Below, in pieces: positions 25,799-34,190 of a DNA stretch of 64,000 nt. The stretch covers positions 2,232,001 to 2,296,000 of the forward strand of contig NZ_CP078076.1 in assembly GCF_023101165.1 (NCBI RefSeq), written 5' to 3'. Position 1 is the first letter of the stretch, and the number at the start of each line of letters is the position of its first letter. Both the position numbers and the translations under genes were made by a program. This DNA comes from Microbacterium sufflavum. GTDB taxonomy: Bacteria; Actinomycetota; Actinomycetes; Actinomycetales; Microbacteriaceae. The notes beneath the pieces are model-generated. The model worked only from the letters and a program-made list of their open reading frames with translations, did no database searches and was not told the origin of the DNA.

Positions 25799-27327
25799 CA
25801 GACGGTCTCCAGGATCGGGGGACGGGCGGTGGCGGGGGCGGCGGGCTCCGCGTCCGCGCGGTGGTGGGCGCCGACCGAGATGCGGCGCGCCAGGGCAGCG
25901 GCGGCCGTGGCCTCCGCGACGTGCAGCAGGTGGGCGTCCTCGTGGTCGCGCGCGCTCTGCGGCGGCTGCTGCGCGATGATCCAGCCGCGGATGGTGCCGA
26001 GGGCGCGCTCGAGTCCCCGCGCTGTGCGGTGGAGTCCGACCTCGTCCCACATCAGCTGCTGCAGGGCGCGGCGCGCGAACGGCGGGGTGCCGGTGGTCGC
26101 CGCCGGCTCCGGGGCGGGCGTCGCGGTCGCCCGCGGCGTCGTGGGGCCGGGGTGGACGCCGGTGGGCCAGGGAGCGGCGAGGGCCGCAGCCGCCCGTGCG
26201 CCGAACACCGCACCCTCCAGGAGGGAGTTCGACGCGAGGCGGTTGGCGCCGTGCACCCCGGTGCGGGCCACCTCGCCCACCGCGTAGAGCCCACGGATCG
26301 TGGTGCGTCCGTCGAGGTCGGTCACGACGCCGCCCATCAGGTAGTGCGCGGCCGGGGTCACCGGGAGCGGATCGCGAGACCAGTCGAAGCCCCGCTCGCG
26401 GGTGACACGGTCGATCGTGGGGAAGCGGCGCGCGAGGGTCGCAGCTCCGAGCATCGTGGCGTCGAGGCGCACCGGCACGTCCTGTCGCGCGGCCTGTGCG
26501 GCGATCGCCCGCGCGACCACGTCCCGCGGCGCCAGCTCGCCGTCGGGGTGGCTGTCGAAGACGAACCGCCGTCCGTCGGCGTCGAGCAGCACCGCCCCTT
26601 CGCCGCGCACGGCCTCCGAGATGAGGAACGCCGGGCCGCTCGCGAGCACGGTGGGGTGGAACTGCACGAACTCCAGGTCGGCGACCGCGGCCCCCGCGGC
26701 CAGGGCCACGGCGATCCCGTCGCCCGTGACCCCGGCGGGGTTGGTGGTGTGGTCGTACAGCTGTCCGTCGCCCCCGGTCGCGAGGATCACGGCGTCGGCG
26801 GTCCGCACGGTGGGGTGGCCGTCGTGGAGCAGCTCCACGCCGCGCACGGTGCCGTCCGCCACGGTGAGCCCGGTGAGCATCGCCCGTTCGACCGGGGCGA
26901 TCCCCGCCCGGCGCACGGCCGCGGTGAGGGCGGTCGCGATGGCGGCACCCGTGGCGTCTCCGCCCGCGTGGAGGATGCGCGCGTGGCTGTGCGCCGCCTC
27001 CCTCCCGCGCTGGAGGCTGCCGTCGGCGGCGCGGTCGAACGCGACGCCCCGGGCGATGAGCTCCGCGATGCGGGCGGAACTCGCAGCCACGAGCGTCTCG
27101 ACGGCGGGGCGGTCGCCGAGTCCGGCTCCGGCGGTGAGGGTGTCGTCCGCGTGCGCGGCCGGGGAGTCGTCCGGCCCGTAGCCGCCCGCGATCCCGCCCT
27201 GCGCGAGCGGTGTGCAGCCCTCGCCGACCTCGCCCTTCGTCACGAGCGTCACGGTGTGGCCCGCCTCGTGCGCGTGCAGGGCCGCGGTCATGCCCGCGAT
27301 GCCCGCTCCGACGACGACGACGTTCAT
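25798..27327 (-). CDS. nadB: L-aspartate oxidase
   Basis: A 509-residue flavoprotein that oxidises L-aspartate to iminoaspartate, the first step of de novo NAD synthesis. The FAD-binding GAGIAGMTAAL lies at residues 7-17. LAQGGIAGGYGPDD, the active-site stretch FVQFHPTVL, APRDVVARAI, AAHYLMGGVVTDLDG and GVHGANRLASNSLLEG are all characteristic. The C-terminal helical part is shorter than in E. coli and Ala/Pro-rich. The start codon overlaps the nadA stop by four bases (ATGA). Confidence 0.96.
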   Translation of the reverse strand: MNVVVVGAGIAGMTAALHAHEAGHTVTLVTKGEVGEGCTPLAQGGIAGGYGPDDSPAAHADDTLTAGAGLGDRPAVETLVAASSARIAELIARGVAFDRAADGSLQRGREAAHSHARILHAGGDATGAAIATALTAAVRRAGIAPVERAMLTGLTVADGTVRGVELLHDGHPTVRTADAVILATGGDGQLYDHTTNPAGVTGDGIAVALAAGAAVADLEFVQFHPTVLASGPAFLISEAVRGEGAVLLDADGRRFVFDSHPDGELAPRDVVARAIAAQAARQDVPVRLDATMLGAATLARRFPTIDRVTRERGFDWSRDPLPVTPAAHYLMGGVVTDLDGRTTIRGLYAVGEVARTGVHGANRLASNSLLEGAVFGARAAAALAAPWPTGVHPGPTTPRATATPAPEPAATTGTPPFARRALQQLMWDEVGLHRTARGLERALGTIRGWIIAQQPPQSARDHEDAHLLHVAEATAAAALARRISVGAHHRADAEPAAPATARPPILETV

Positions 27328-28658
27328 CGCGTTCCGGCTGCCGGGGGCTTGGCGGCAAGCATGCGCTCGAGGGCGACCCTGGCCGGTTCCGCGACGTCCT
27401 GGGCCACCGTGATCCGGTTGGGCGTGCGTCCCGCGACCAGCTCCTCCAGCGTCCAGGCGAGGTAGCCGGGGTGGATGCGGTACATGGTCGAGCAGGGGCA
27501 CACCACGGGGTCGAGGCAGAAGATCCGGTGCTGCGGGTACTGCGCGGCGAGGCGGCGCACGAGGTTGATCTCGGTGCCGATCGCGAACGTCGTCGGCGTG
27601 GTGGCCTCGTCGATCGCGCGGCGGATGTACTCGGTCGATCCGGCCTCGTCGGCGGCGTCCACCACCTCCATCGGACACTCCGGGTGGACGATCACGCGCG
27701 CGCCGGGGTGCTCGGCGCGGGCCTGGTCGATCTGCGCGACCGTGAAGCGGCGGTGCACGGAGCAGAAGCCGTGCCACAGGATGACGCGCGCGTCGCTGAG
27801 CTCGTCGGGCGTGGAGCCGCCCAGCGCTCGCCGCGGGTTCCACAGCGGCATGCGCTCCAGCGGCACGCCCATGGCCTTGGCGGTGTTGCGGCCGAGGTGC
27901 TGGTCGGGGAAGAACAGCACGCGCTGTCCGCGCGCGAACGCCCATTCGAGCACGGTGTGCGCGTTGGAGGAGGTGCAGACGATGCCGCCGTGTCGCCCGA
28001 CGAAGCCCTTGATCGCGGCGGACGAGTTCATGTAGGTGACGGGGATCACGGGCACGCGGCCCTCCGCGTCCGGCGTGTCGAGGTCGCCCAGCACGTCGGC
28101 GAGCTGCTCCCAGCACTCCTCGACCTGGTCGATGTCGGCCATGTCCGCCATCGAGCATCCGGCGGCGAGGTTCGGCAGGATGACGGACTGCTCGGGGCGC
28201 GACAGGAGGTCGGCGGTCTCGGCCATGAAGTGCACGCCGCAGAACACGATCGCCTCCGCGTCGGTCCGGCCCTTGGCGGCCGTGGCGAGCTGGAAGGAGT
28301 CGCCCACGTAGTCGGCGTGCGTGACGACCTCTTCGCGCTGGTAGAAGTGCCCGAGGATCACCACGCGGTCGCCCAGGGTCGCCTTGGCGGCACGGATGCG
28401 GTCGTGGAGCTCGGCCTCCGGTGCCTCGCGGTATTCGGCGGGCAGTTCGCCCTGGCGGGGAGCGCCGGTGGGGATCACATCGCCCATGGACGACCCCGGG
28501 CCGTAGCCCGGGCGGATGTCGAAGTCCCAGGGGCCGGCCGCGAGGTCGGTGGTGCAGGTGGCCTCGGTCGACGCGCCGGTGACGATCGCCTGGATCGCGT
28601 GGTCGACCGAGGCGTCCACGGGCAGGACGGCGGGAGTCGGGACGGCGGTGATGCTCAT
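27324..28658 (-). CDS. nadA: quinolinate synthase A
   Basis: A 444-residue [4Fe-4S] enzyme that condenses iminoaspartate with DHAP to quinolinate. By comparison with E. coli NadA the cluster ligands should be C140 (FCGVHFMAETA), C299 (GFCSVHRRF) and C387 or C389 (VVCPCSTMYRI). HFYQREEVVTHADYVGDS and VHPECPMEV match the substrate region. The N-terminal ~85 residues before ELHDRIRAAK are longer than in E. coli, as in other actinobacteria. The ATG overlaps the nrtR stop by four bases. The nearby nifS probably serves its cluster. Confidence 0.96.
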   Translation of the reverse strand: MSITAVPTPAVLPVDASVDHAIQAIVTGASTEATCTTDLAAGPWDFDIRPGYGPGSSMGDVIPTGAPRQGELPAEYREAPEAELHDRIRAAKATLGDRVVILGHFYQREEVVTHADYVGDSFQLATAAKGRTDAEAIVFCGVHFMAETADLLSRPEQSVILPNLAAGCSMADMADIDQVEECWEQLADVLGDLDTPDAEGRVPVIPVTYMNSSAAIKGFVGRHGGIVCTSSNAHTVLEWAFARGQRVLFFPDQHLGRNTAKAMGVPLERMPLWNPRRALGGSTPDELSDARVILWHGFCSVHRRFTVAQIDQARAEHPGARVIVHPECPMEVVDAADEAGSTEYIRRAIDEATTPTTFAIGTEINLVRRLAAQYPQHRIFCLDPVVCPCSTMYRIHPGYLAWTLEELVAGRTPNRITVAQDVAEPARVALERMLAAKPPAAGTR

Positions 28659-29371
28659 CGGGTGCTCGTTTCTTCGGGGCCGAGGGGGCCGCGGTCGGCC
28701 AGCTCGACATCGGTGTTGTCGCGGTACAGACGGGCGGGACGGTGGCTTCCGGTGCGGAACCGGTCGGTGGGCAGGAGGTTGCCGGCGGCCTCCACCTGAC
28801 GGCGGAAGTTCGCGGGGTCGAGCTGGCGGCCGAGGATCGACTCGTACGCCTCGCGGAGCTCGGCGAGCGTGAACTCCTCGGGCAGGAAGCCCTGTGCGAC
28901 GCGGCTGTAGCCGACCTTGTTGCGCAGGCGCCACAGGGCGTACTCGATGATCTTGGCGTGGTCGAACGCCAGTGCGGGGAGCTCGTCGACCTCGAACCAC
29001 TGCACGTTCTCCGGCGCGCGTCCGCTGGCGCGGTGGGCGGCGATCTGGGCTTCGACGTCGTCCTGTCGCAGCAGAGCCCAGTACACGATCGAGACGACGC
29101 GCGTGGGGGAGCGGTCGACGGCGCCGAACGCGTAGAGCTGCTCGAGGTAGCTGGGCGCGAGGCCCGTGGTCTCCGCGAGCGTGCGGGCGGCGGCGTCGAC
29201 CGGGGATTCCTCGGCGGTGAGCCAGCCGCCGGGGAGCGCCCACTGCTGCGCGAACGGCGCGCGCGTGCGGAGCACGAGGGGGAGGGCGAGCACGGCGCGG
29301 CCGTCGTCGGTGCGCCGCAGCGTCAGGATCACGGTCGAGACGGCGACGCGGATGGGCTGGCTTCGAGTCAT
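28655..29371 (-). CDS. nrtR: NrtR-like Nudix regulator of NAD synthesis
   Basis: A 238-residue protein with a Nudix domain (about residues 8-140) joined to a C-terminal winged helix (about 150-230, FTLAELREAYESILGRQLD then NFRRQVEAAGNL). This is the layout of NrtR, an ADP-ribose-sensing repressor of NAD genes. The Nudix box is degenerate: GWLTAEESPVDAAARTLAETTGL has Thr in place of the Glu after Arg and of the last Glu, so catalysis may be lost, as in many NrtRs. The ATG at 29371 has AAGGTGA upstream. Being first in an overlapping operon with nadABC supports the role. Confidence 0.87.
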   Translation of the reverse strand: MTRSQPIRVAVSTVILTLRRTDDGRAVLALPLVLRTRAPFAQQWALPGGWLTAEESPVDAAARTLAETTGLAPSYLEQLYAFGAVDRSPTRVVSIVYWALLRQDDVEAQIAAHRASGRAPENVQWFEVDELPALAFDHAKIIEYALWRLRNKVGYSRVAQGFLPEEFTLAELREAYESILGRQLDPANFRRQVEAAGNLLPTDRFRTGSHRPARLYRDNTDVELADRGPLGPEETSTR

Positions 29372-29394
29372 AGTCACCTTAACCTCCGTGAACG

Positions 29395-29419
29395 ATCTTA
29401 GTGTCATAGCGACCCTTAG
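29395..29419 (-). promoter_or_regulatory. candidate NrtR operator over the nad promoter
   Basis: CTTAGTGTC (29397-29405) and GACCCTTAG (29411-29419) form an inverted repeat with 7 of 9 matches and a 5-base spacer. A minus-strand -10 box, TAAGAT, occupies 29395-29400, so binding here would block the nrtR-nad promoter. Confidence 0.5.
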
Positions 29420-29496
29420 GGCGACTCCATGACGCCGTGGGTCCAGCGAGTCCGAAACGTTATCTGCGGGAGGGAATAGGGCTTGTCCGGCCTGAT

Positions 29497-29529
29497 GGGG
29501 TTTGTTAGGTTACTGTCCTAACAAACCCC
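29497..29529 (+). promoter_or_regulatory. palindromic operator around the importer promoter
   Basis: A perfect 13-bp inverted repeat, GGGGTTTGTTAGG at 29497-29509 and its complement at 29517-29529, separated by seven bases. The spacer holds most of a -10-like box, TACTGT (29511-29516). A repressor dimer on the two arms would cover the promoter of the ABC import operon. Confidence 0.55.
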
Positions 29530-29568
29530 TTCGAGGTGACGTCCGTCTCCTCCTCCCGGGTTTCCCGT

Positions 29569-29586
29569 GAACCCCGACCGGGGTTC
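29569..29586 (+). repeat. inverted repeat in the leader of the first importer
   Basis: GAACCCCG (29569-29576), AC, CGGGGTTC (29579-29586). It lies in the predicted 5' untranslated region about 50 bases before the ATG and could be a second operator or an RNA hairpin. Confidence 0.45.
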
Positions 29587-29638
29587 GGCTCCATCCGGAG
29601 AATCCCTCCTGCAGTGCAGCACCGAGAGGAAATGAAGA

Positions 29639-31330
29639 ATGATCCGTAAGGGAAAGCGCGGTATCGCGCTCACGGCGGTCGCGGGGGCCTCGGTCCTCGC
29701 GCTGGGACTCACCGCCTGCGGTGGCGGGGGAGGCGAAGGCGGCAACGCCGACGGCGACCGCGCCCTCCGCGTCTGGGCCGGCAGCCAGACGCCGATCACC
29801 GCGAACTACAACCCGTTCGCCCCGACCGTGCTCCACGGCGCGCTCGGCCCGATCTACGAGCCGCTCTTCTTCTACAACAAGACGAAGGACTCCGAGCCCG
29901 TCGGCCTGATCGGTGACTCGTTCGAGTACAACGAGGACGGCACGCAGATCACGGTCAAGATCAAGCCCGACCTCAAGTGGAGCGACGGTGAGCCGCTCAC
30001 TGCCGAGGACGTGGTCTTCTCGTTCATGTACGAGGCGAACAACCCCGAGGGCAACGGCCTTACCTCGGCCGAGGCCACCGACAACACGACCGTGGTGCTC
30101 ACCTACTCGATCCCGCAGTACACCACCGAGTTCCAGCGCATGGGCTCGACCTACGTGCTCCCCGCTCACATCTGGTCGGAGATCGACGACTTCGCGAACT
30201 TCACGAACGAGGACCCCGTGGGCTCCGGTGCCTACGTCGTCGACAAGACGACAAGCGAGTCGTACACGCTGGTCGCCAACGAGAACTTCCGCGACGCCGA
30301 CGAGCTCGGGGTGAAGAAGGTCCAGTACATCGCTGTCGACAACAACCAGACCGCGCAGGACCTGCTGGCCGCCGGCGAGCTCGACTGGGCCGGCATGTTC
30401 ATCCCCAACCCGGACGACGTGACCGGCAACGGCAAGATCGAGTGGATCAACACGCCGCAGGACCCGACGGTGCTGTACACGTGCTCGAACGCCGAGCTCG
30501 GCTGCACCGGTCCCCAGACCGACGTCGCCGTGCGCCAGGCGCTCAACGTCGCGATCGACCGCGCCACCATCAAGGACAAGGCGTTCGTCGGGCTCACCGG
30601 CGACATCTCGCCCGCGTACACGCTGCTGCCGCGCGACGAGAAGTGGCTCGCCGACCCGGCGAACGAGGTCAGCCCGCAGGAGGCCGACGCCGCCGAGGCC
30701 GGCTCGATCCTGGAGGCCGCCGGCTACACGAAGGGATCCTCGGGCATCTACGAGAAGGGCGGCGTGCCGATCGAGCTCAACCTGATCTCGGTCGACGGCT
30801 GGACCGATTATAACGATGCCGCGAAGCTCATCGCGGAGCAGGCGGAGAAGGCAGGCATCAAGATCACGCCCTCCACCGTGCAATGGCAGGAATTCTCCGA
30901 CGCGCGTCAGGGCGGCGGATTCCAGCTCATCGTCGGCGGTGTCATCGGCACTTCGGTCGCTGATCCGTTCCAGATCTACCGTGACTGGTTCGGTGGTACC
31001 GCGGTCGGCTCCACGGGACCGGTCGGCGCGGAGATCCCGCCCACCCGCTGGAACTTCAGCCGCTACGACAACCCCGTCGTTGACCAGGCCGTGCAGACGG
31101 CGATCGCAACGAACGACGAGGCCGAGCGGAAGGCGCTCTACGCCACCATCCAGACGGAGATCGTCCGCGACCTTCCGTACATCCCGCTGGTCGTCAACGC
31201 CACCCAGACCTTCTACAACACGAAGGACTTCACGGGCTGGCCGACGGAGGAGGATCTCTACGCCTTCCCGCCGTCCTGGGGTGCGATTGCGGCCGGCTAC
31301 GTGCTGACGCAGCTGAAGCCGGCGAAGTAG
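29639..31330 (+). CDS. family 5 ABC-transporter substrate-binding lipoprotein
   Basis: A 563-residue extracellular solute-binding lipoprotein. A basic N-terminus, a hydrophobic stretch and the lipobox LTAC (lipidated C27) are followed by a Gly-rich linker. The family 5 fold is shown by YNPFAPTVLHGALGPIYEPL, the LKWSDGEPLTAEDVVFS signature and WQEFSDARQGG. Family 5 proteins bind peptides, nickel or oligosaccharides. The NPF...IYEPLFFYN pattern is also found in cellobiose- and beta-glucan-binding members, so sugar import is a real alternative to dipeptides. It is the first gene of a five-gene import operon. Confidence 0.9.
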   Translation: MIRKGKRGIALTAVAGASVLALGLTACGGGGGEGGNADGDRALRVWAGSQTPITANYNPFAPTVLHGALGPIYEPLFFYNKTKDSEPVGLIGDSFEYNEDGTQITVKIKPDLKWSDGEPLTAEDVVFSFMYEANNPEGNGLTSAEATDNTTVVLTYSIPQYTTEFQRMGSTYVLPAHIWSEIDDFANFTNEDPVGSGAYVVDKTTSESYTLVANENFRDADELGVKKVQYIAVDNNQTAQDLLAAGELDWAGMFIPNPDDVTGNGKIEWINTPQDPTVLYTCSNAELGCTGPQTDVAVRQALNVAIDRATIKDKAFVGLTGDISPAYTLLPRDEKWLADPANEVSPQEADAAEAGSILEAAGYTKGSSGIYEKGGVPIELNLISVDGWTDYNDAAKLIAEQAEKAGIKITPSTVQWQEFSDARQGGGFQLIVGGVIGTSVADPFQIYRDWFGGTAVGSTGPVGAEIPPTRWNFSRYDNPVVDQAVQTAIATNDEAERKALYATIQTEIVRDLPYIPLVVNATQTFYNTKDFTGWPTEEDLYAFPPSWGAIAAGYVLTQLKPAK

Positions 31331-31373
31331 GCGAGAGGAGTCAGGGGAAGCGGGAAGTCAGGAGCACTGTGAC

Positions 31374-32369
31374 ATGAAGTTCTATGCACGAAGAATCGGG
31401 TTCTACGCATTCACGCTGTGGGCCGCGATCTCCCTCAACTTCCTGCTTCCCCGGCTCATGCCGGGGAATCCGGCCGACATCATGATCGCCAAGATGCAGC
31501 GGGCGGGCGGCGAGGTCTCCGAGACCACGATCCGCAACATCCGCCTGCTGCTCGGCGGCGACGACTCCTCACTCTGGGAGCAGTACCTCGACTATTGGGG
31601 TCGCATCTTCACTGGCGATCTCGGCACCTCGGTCACCGACTTCCCGAAGCCGGTCGTCGAGCTCATCGCCGAGGCGCTGCCGTGGACGCTCATCCTGGTG
31701 GGCCTGTCGACCCTGATCTCCTTCGTGCTCGGCATCATCCTCGGTGCGTGGGCGGGGTGGAAGCGCGGCACCTGGGTCGACCACGTCATCCCCGCCACCA
31801 CGGTCCTCCAGTCGATCCCGTACTTCTGGCTGGCTCTAATCCTGGTCGCGGTGTTCGCCGTCGGGCTCGGCTGGTTCCCCATCTTCGGAGGCTACGACGT
31901 CTTCGACTTCCCTTACGGCCCCGAGCCGACGTGGGCCTTCTTCACGGACGCCCTGTCGCATGCGGTGCTCCCCGCCCTCACGATCGTGATCAGCTCGGTC
32001 GGCGGGTGGATGTTCGGGATGCGCAACATGATGGTGTCCACCCTCGCCGAGGACTACGTCCTGACCGCGGAGGCGAAGGGGCTGCGTCCACGGAGGATCC
32101 TCACCGCCTATGCCGCCCGGAACGCCGCGATCCCGTCGATCGCCGGGTTCTCGATCACGCTCGGCTTCGTCGTCGCCGGTGCCATCGTGATGGAGCAGGT
32201 CTTCACCTATCCGGGCATCGGCAAGCTCATGTTCCAGGCGGTCACCGCCAACGACTACGCGCTCATGCAGGGCCTGTTCCTGGTGATCACCGTGACCGTG
32301 CTCGCCGCCAACTTCCTCATGGACCTCGTCTATGGATTCATCGACCCGAGGGCTCGCCAGAATGTCTGA
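31374..32369 (+). CDS. DppB-like ABC importer permease
   Basis: A 331-residue inner-membrane permease with about six helices. It starts with the typical cytoplasmic N-terminus KFYARRIGFYAFTLW and has the long first periplasmic loop of DppB proteins. The EAA-like coupling loop EAKGLRPRRILTAYAARNA contacts the ATPase. It ends with DLVYGFIDPRAR, another DppB hallmark. It is 43 bp after the binding-protein gene, and its stop overlaps the next start by eight bases (ATGTCTGA). It forms the translocation pore with the next gene product. Confidence 0.93.
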   Translation: MKFYARRIGFYAFTLWAAISLNFLLPRLMPGNPADIMIAKMQRAGGEVSETTIRNIRLLLGGDDSSLWEQYLDYWGRIFTGDLGTSVTDFPKPVVELIAEALPWTLILVGLSTLISFVLGIILGAWAGWKRGTWVDHVIPATTVLQSIPYFWLALILVAVFAVGLGWFPIFGGYDVFDFPYGPEPTWAFFTDALSHAVLPALTIVISSVGGWMFGMRNMMVSTLAEDYVLTAEAKGLRPRRILTAYAARNAAIPSIAGFSITLGFVVAGAIVMEQVFTYPGIGKLMFQAVTANDYALMQGLFLVITVTVLAANFLMDLVYGFIDPRARQNV

Positions 32370-33342
32370 CACGAAGAACCCGCTCCTCGTCGAGGAGACG
32401 CCCGCCGTCGCCCCCGAGGGCACGCTCGCCGTGGCCACCCAGCGGCAGGATCGCCCACGGCGCCGCATCCTTCCCCGCACATCGCCCAAGTTCACCGTCG
32501 GCGCCGTCCTGGTGCTCGCGATCGTGCTGTTCGCGATCATCGCGCCGATCTTCTCGCAGAACCCCCGCAGCACCGACAACCCGGCGCTCCAGCCGCCCTC
32601 GCCGGAGCACTGGCTCGGCACGACCAAGCTGGGCAACGACATGTTCGCGCAGCTGGCGATCGGAGCGCAGGGGTCGCTGCTGGTGGGCGTCACTGCGGGC
32701 GGCATCGCGATCGTGCTCTCCCTCTTCTTCGGTGTGCTGGCCGGGTACCTCGGCGGCTGGCGCGAGGATGTGCTGGCGCTGCTCACCAATGTGATGATCG
32801 TGATCCCGGGCCTTCCCCTCGTGATGGTGATCGCCTCGTTCGTCCCGCAGCGCAGCTGGCAGATGGTCGCCTTCGTGCTCGGCATCACGGCCTGGGCAGG
32901 TGCCGCCTACGTCCTCCGGCTGCAGACGCGATCCCTGCGGACGAGAGACTACGTGTACGCCTCGAAGGTGGCGGGGGAGCGCTCGTTCCGCGTGATCCTC
33001 GTCGAGATCATGCCGAACCTGCTGCCGCTGCTGACAGCTCAGTTCCTGTTCGCGATCATCTTCGCGATCCTCGGCGAGGCGGGGCTCTCCTACCTCGGTC
33101 TCGGCCCGAACTCTTCGATCACCTGGGGGTCGATCCTGAACGATGCGCAGTCGGGGCAGGCTCTCGGGCGTGGCGCGTGGTGGTGGTTCGTGCCCCCGGG
33201 CCTCATGATCGCGGTGCTCGGCGCCGGACTCGCCCTCATCAACTTCGCGATCGACGAGGTCATCAACCCGAAGCTGCGCAACGCGCCCGATGCGGCCCGC
33301 CGTGTGCGCAGGGCCGCCAAGACGAAGGGGATCTCCGCATGA
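32362..33342 (+). CDS. DppC-like ABC importer permease
   Basis: A 326-residue permease partner of the preceding protein. A cytoplasmic N-terminal ~50 residues precede the first helix (FTVGAVLVLAIVLFAIIAPIF). HWLGTTKLGNDMFAQLAIGAQ is the conserved DppC region after it, and SKVAGERSFRVILVEIMPN is the coupling loop. ISYLGLGPNSSITWGS-like sequence (LSYLGLGPNSSITWGS) follows. The start at 32362 lies inside the preceding stop region and was chosen over an earlier frame start because the family begins there. It overlaps the next gene by ATGA. Confidence 0.93.
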   Translation: MSDTKNPLLVEETPAVAPEGTLAVATQRQDRPRRRILPRTSPKFTVGAVLVLAIVLFAIIAPIFSQNPRSTDNPALQPPSPEHWLGTTKLGNDMFAQLAIGAQGSLLVGVTAGGIAIVLSLFFGVLAGYLGGWREDVLALLTNVMIVIPGLPLVMVIASFVPQRSWQMVAFVLGITAWAGAAYVLRLQTRSLRTRDYVYASKVAGERSFRVILVEIMPNLLPLLTAQFLFAIIFAILGEAGLSYLGLGPNSSITWGSILNDAQSGQALGRGAWWWFVPPGLMIAVLGAGLALINFAIDEVINPKLRNAPDAARRVRRAAKTKGISA

Positions 33343-34190
33343 ACGAGGCGGTGCTGTCGGCGAGGAATGTGTCGATCGAGTATGAGGTGGATCCGCCGGT
33401 CAAGGCTGTCCGTGATGTGTCGCTGACGCTGCATCGCGGGGAGATCCTGGGGTTGGCGGGGGAGTCGGGGTGTGGGAAGACGACGCTCGCGTATGGGATG
33501 AATCGGTTGTTGAAGGCTCCGGCGTTGATGACCCAGGGCGAGATCGTGTTCCATGACCGGGATGGTCATGACATCGATGTGGTGGGCCTGGATGGGGAGG
33601 GGTTGCGGGCGTTCCGGTGGGACAAGATCTCGATGGTGTTCCAGGGGGCGATGAACTCGCTCAACCCGGTGATCAGTGTGAGGGCGCAGATCTTCGACAT
33701 CTTCGACACGCACCGTCCGGGGATGAGTAAGAGGGCGAAGCGGGAGCGGGCGGAGGAGCTGCTGACGCTGGTGGGGGTGGATCCGAACCGCCTGACGAGT
33801 TTCCCGCACGAGCTGTCGGGCGGCATGCGGCAGCGGATGATGATCGCGATGGCGTTGGCGCTCGATCCGCAGGTGATGATCATGGATGAGCCCACCACGG
33901 CGTTGGATGTGGTGGTGCAGCGGGGCATCATCCGGGAGATCATGCGGTTGCGGGAGAGGCTCGGGTTCGCGGTGATCTTCATCACGCATGACCTGCCGAT
34001 GCTGATCGAGATCAGTGATCGGATCGCAGTGATGCTGCAGGGGCGGATCGTGGAGCAGGGCACGGCGGAGGAGATCTACCGGACCCCGCAGCACGAGTAC
34101 ACGAAACGGCTGCTGTCGAGTTTCCCGTCGTTGACCGGGGAGCGGGGCGATTTCGTCCGCACGGGTATGAGCCAGGAGGGCATCCGATGA
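33339..34190 (+). CDS. DppD-like ABC importer ATPase
   Basis: A 283-residue ATPase that drives the importer. It has Walker A GESGCGKTT, Q-loop in MVFQGAMNSLNPV, signature LSGGMRQRMMIA, Walker B VMIMDEPTTALD and the switch histidine in FITHDL. The C-terminal extension is short, and the cysteine cluster of some DppD proteins is absent. Codon use differs from the neighbours: in the first 96 codons, 12 of 16 Asp, Asn, Tyr and His codons end in T, while adjacent genes mostly use C. This suggests separate ancestry or recombination. It overlaps both neighbours by ATGA. Confidence 0.93.
   Translation: MNEAVLSARNVSIEYEVDPPVKAVRDVSLTLHRGEILGLAGESGCGKTTLAYGMNRLLKAPALMTQGEIVFHDRDGHDIDVVGLDGEGLRAFRWDKISMVFQGAMNSLNPVISVRAQIFDIFDTHRPGMSKRAKRERAEELLTLVGVDPNRLTSFPHELSGGMRQRMMIAMALALDPQVMIMDEPTTALDVVVQRGIIREIMRLRERLGFAVIFITHDLPMLIEISDRIAVMLQGRIVEQGTAEEIYRTPQHEYTKRLLSSFPSLTGERGDFVRTGMSQEGIR

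Noticed and set aside
29497..29529. Terminator call for the 13-bp palindrome
   Set aside because: It lies between divergent genes, where no terminator is needed, has no T tail, and contains a -10 box in its spacer.
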